A DNA stretch of 14,220 nt from Verrucomicrobiota bacterium. Lineage in GTDB: Bacteria > Verrucomicrobiota > Verrucomicrobiia > Opitutales > UBA953. Both the position numbers and the translations under genes were made by a program. Below the pieces are notes generated by a model. The model was not told the DNA's origin, ran no database searches, and saw only the letters and a list, made by a program, of their open reading frames with translations. Shown piece after piece: positions 13,513-14,220 of this stretch. The DNA lies in assembly GCA_009924965.1 (NCBI GenBank), contig RFQN01000015.1, positions 1 to 14,220 of the forward strand. The letters are read 5' to 3'. The stretch's first letter is position 1; each line of letters opens with the position of its first letter.

Positions 13513-14220
13513 ATGAAACTCCCGCGCTTCGTCATTCCGACCTTCATCGCCCTCGCCGCCCTCGGCGGCTGGGAATGGTTCGTCCGCGTCGGCCACGTCA
13601 ACGACGTGCTCGTGCCGGCTCCCTCGCAAATCCTGCAGTGGTTCTGGTGGGCCCTGTTCGACAAGACCTCCTTTGAGGCCGGCCATTACTTCGTCGCTCT
13701 GCAGAAGGGCGAACTCCTGCCGGCCACGTGGGTGACCATGCGTCGCTTGGTCATCGGTTTCGCCATCGGTGCCGCCATCGGCATCCCCCTGGGCGCTCTC
13801 TGCGCCCGCGTCCGCTGGGTCCGCGACACGCTCGGCGTGCTCGCCTTGGGCCTGCAGACGTTACCTTCCGTGTGCTGGGTCCCGCTGGCGTTGCTGTGGT
13901 TCGGCATCCGCGAGGAAGCCGTGCTCTTCGTCGTCGTCATGGGCACGGTCTGGGCCGTCGTCATCGCGGTGCAGGAATCCGTCCTCAACGTCCCGCCGCT
14001 CTACCTGCGCGCCGCGCAGACGATGGGTTCGAAGGGCTGGCACCTCTGGTCCCGCGTCATCTTCCCGGCGGCCTTGCCCGGCGTCCTCAGCGGCATGAAG
14101 CAGGGCTGGGCCTTCGCTTGGCGCTCGCTGATGGCCGCCGAGATCTTCGTCGTCATCGTCACGGGCTTCGGCTTGGGCTCCTTGCTCAACGCCGGCCGCG
14201 AGCTGCTCCGCATGGACCAG
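13513..14220 (+). CDS. ABC transporter permease, SsuC/TauC-like (cut by window edge)
   Basis: This is the inner-membrane permease of the same importer. From ATG 13513 the frame is open for 236 codons to the end of the window, so the 3' end is missing. Hydrophobic segments are visible at about residues 6-20, 75-97, 106-130, 136-155 and 207-223. The conserved cytoplasmic EAA loop that docks the ATPase is present: LRAAQTMGSKGWHLWSRVIF, then PAALPG (about 165-190). The gene starts 4 bases after the ATPase stop, with an AAGG just before it. A family member is usually about 250-280 residues, so only a few dozen codons should be missing. Confidence 0.92.
   Translation, partial: MKLPRFVIPTFIALAALGGWEWFVRVGHVNDVLVPAPSQILQWFWWALFDKTSFEAGHYFVALQKGELLPATWVTMRRLVIGFAIGAAIGIPLGALCARVRWVRDTLGVLALGLQTLPSVCWVPLALLWFGIREEAVLFVVVMGTVWAVVIAVQESVLNVPPLYLRAAQTMGSKGWHLWSRVIFPAALPGVLSGMKQGWAFAWRSLMAAEIFVVIVTGFGLGSLLNAGRELLRMDQ

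Noticed and set aside
12957..13664. A 235-codon minus-strand frame opposite the ABC ATPase and permease start
   Set aside because: It is antisense to the signature and Walker B motifs of a clear ABC ATPase; composition is shadow-like.

Overview
The window looks like a chromosomal segment of a GC-rich, diderm (outer-membrane) bacterium. An LptD-type LPS assembly protein, an OprO/OprP-type porin, a formylglycine-type sulfatase with an extra C-terminal module and a small conserved Verrucomicrobiota-style hypothetical protein together suggest Verrucomicrobiota, perhaps an Opitutia member. The taxonomy is an inference from gene content and style; no rRNA or other marker is present. I see no tRNA, rRNA, CRISPR array, transposase, phage gene or replication origin.

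Layout, left to right. (1) Positions 45-3353, minus strand: lptD, scpA and a small conserved hypothetical gene are tightly packed, with 3 bases between lptD and scpA, and look like one operon running off the left edge. (2) Positions 3354-3443: a short divergent intergenic region. A palindromic 13-base sequence occurs twice here, exactly 90 bases apart. (3) Positions 3444-5941, plus strand: glgB (glycogen branching enzyme) and a small TPR-like gene 2 bases downstream. (4) Positions 5943-7691, minus strand: an S1-type sulfatase, tail to tail with the TPR gene. (5) Positions 7672-9902, plus strand: a small membrane protein fragment, an Nramp/MntH metal transporter and an Rrf2-family regulator. 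(6) Positions 9903-10086: an AT-rich promoter region with several dyads. (7) Positions 10087-14220, plus strand: an OprO/P-like porin, an SsuA/TauA-like periplasmic binding protein, a 174-base structured gap, then the SsuB/TauB-like ATPase and an SsuC/TauC-like permease cut by the window edge.

The right-hand third reads as a dedicated uptake route: outer-membrane porin, periplasmic binding protein, then inner-membrane ABC importer. The substrate is probably a sulfonate or another small sulfur- or nitrogen-containing anion. The Rrf2 regulator just upstream has a cluster of four cysteines and is the obvious candidate sensor, though this is inference from position. Both transcription units in this part have a recognisable TTGAC(C/A)-N17 promoter candidate with an inverted repeat over the spacer/-10 region. 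The gap between the binding-protein and ATPase genes can form a long GAAA-capped hairpin, which could set the expression ratio between binding protein and membrane components.

The oddest place is near 7695-7703. The sulfatase (minus) and the small membrane protein (plus) meet head to head there, and both appear to have lost their 5' ends: the sulfatase has no signal peptide or in-frame ATG, and the membrane protein has no first membrane segment. No promoter space is left between them. A deletion that fused the two gene bodies, or an assembly chimera, would explain this.
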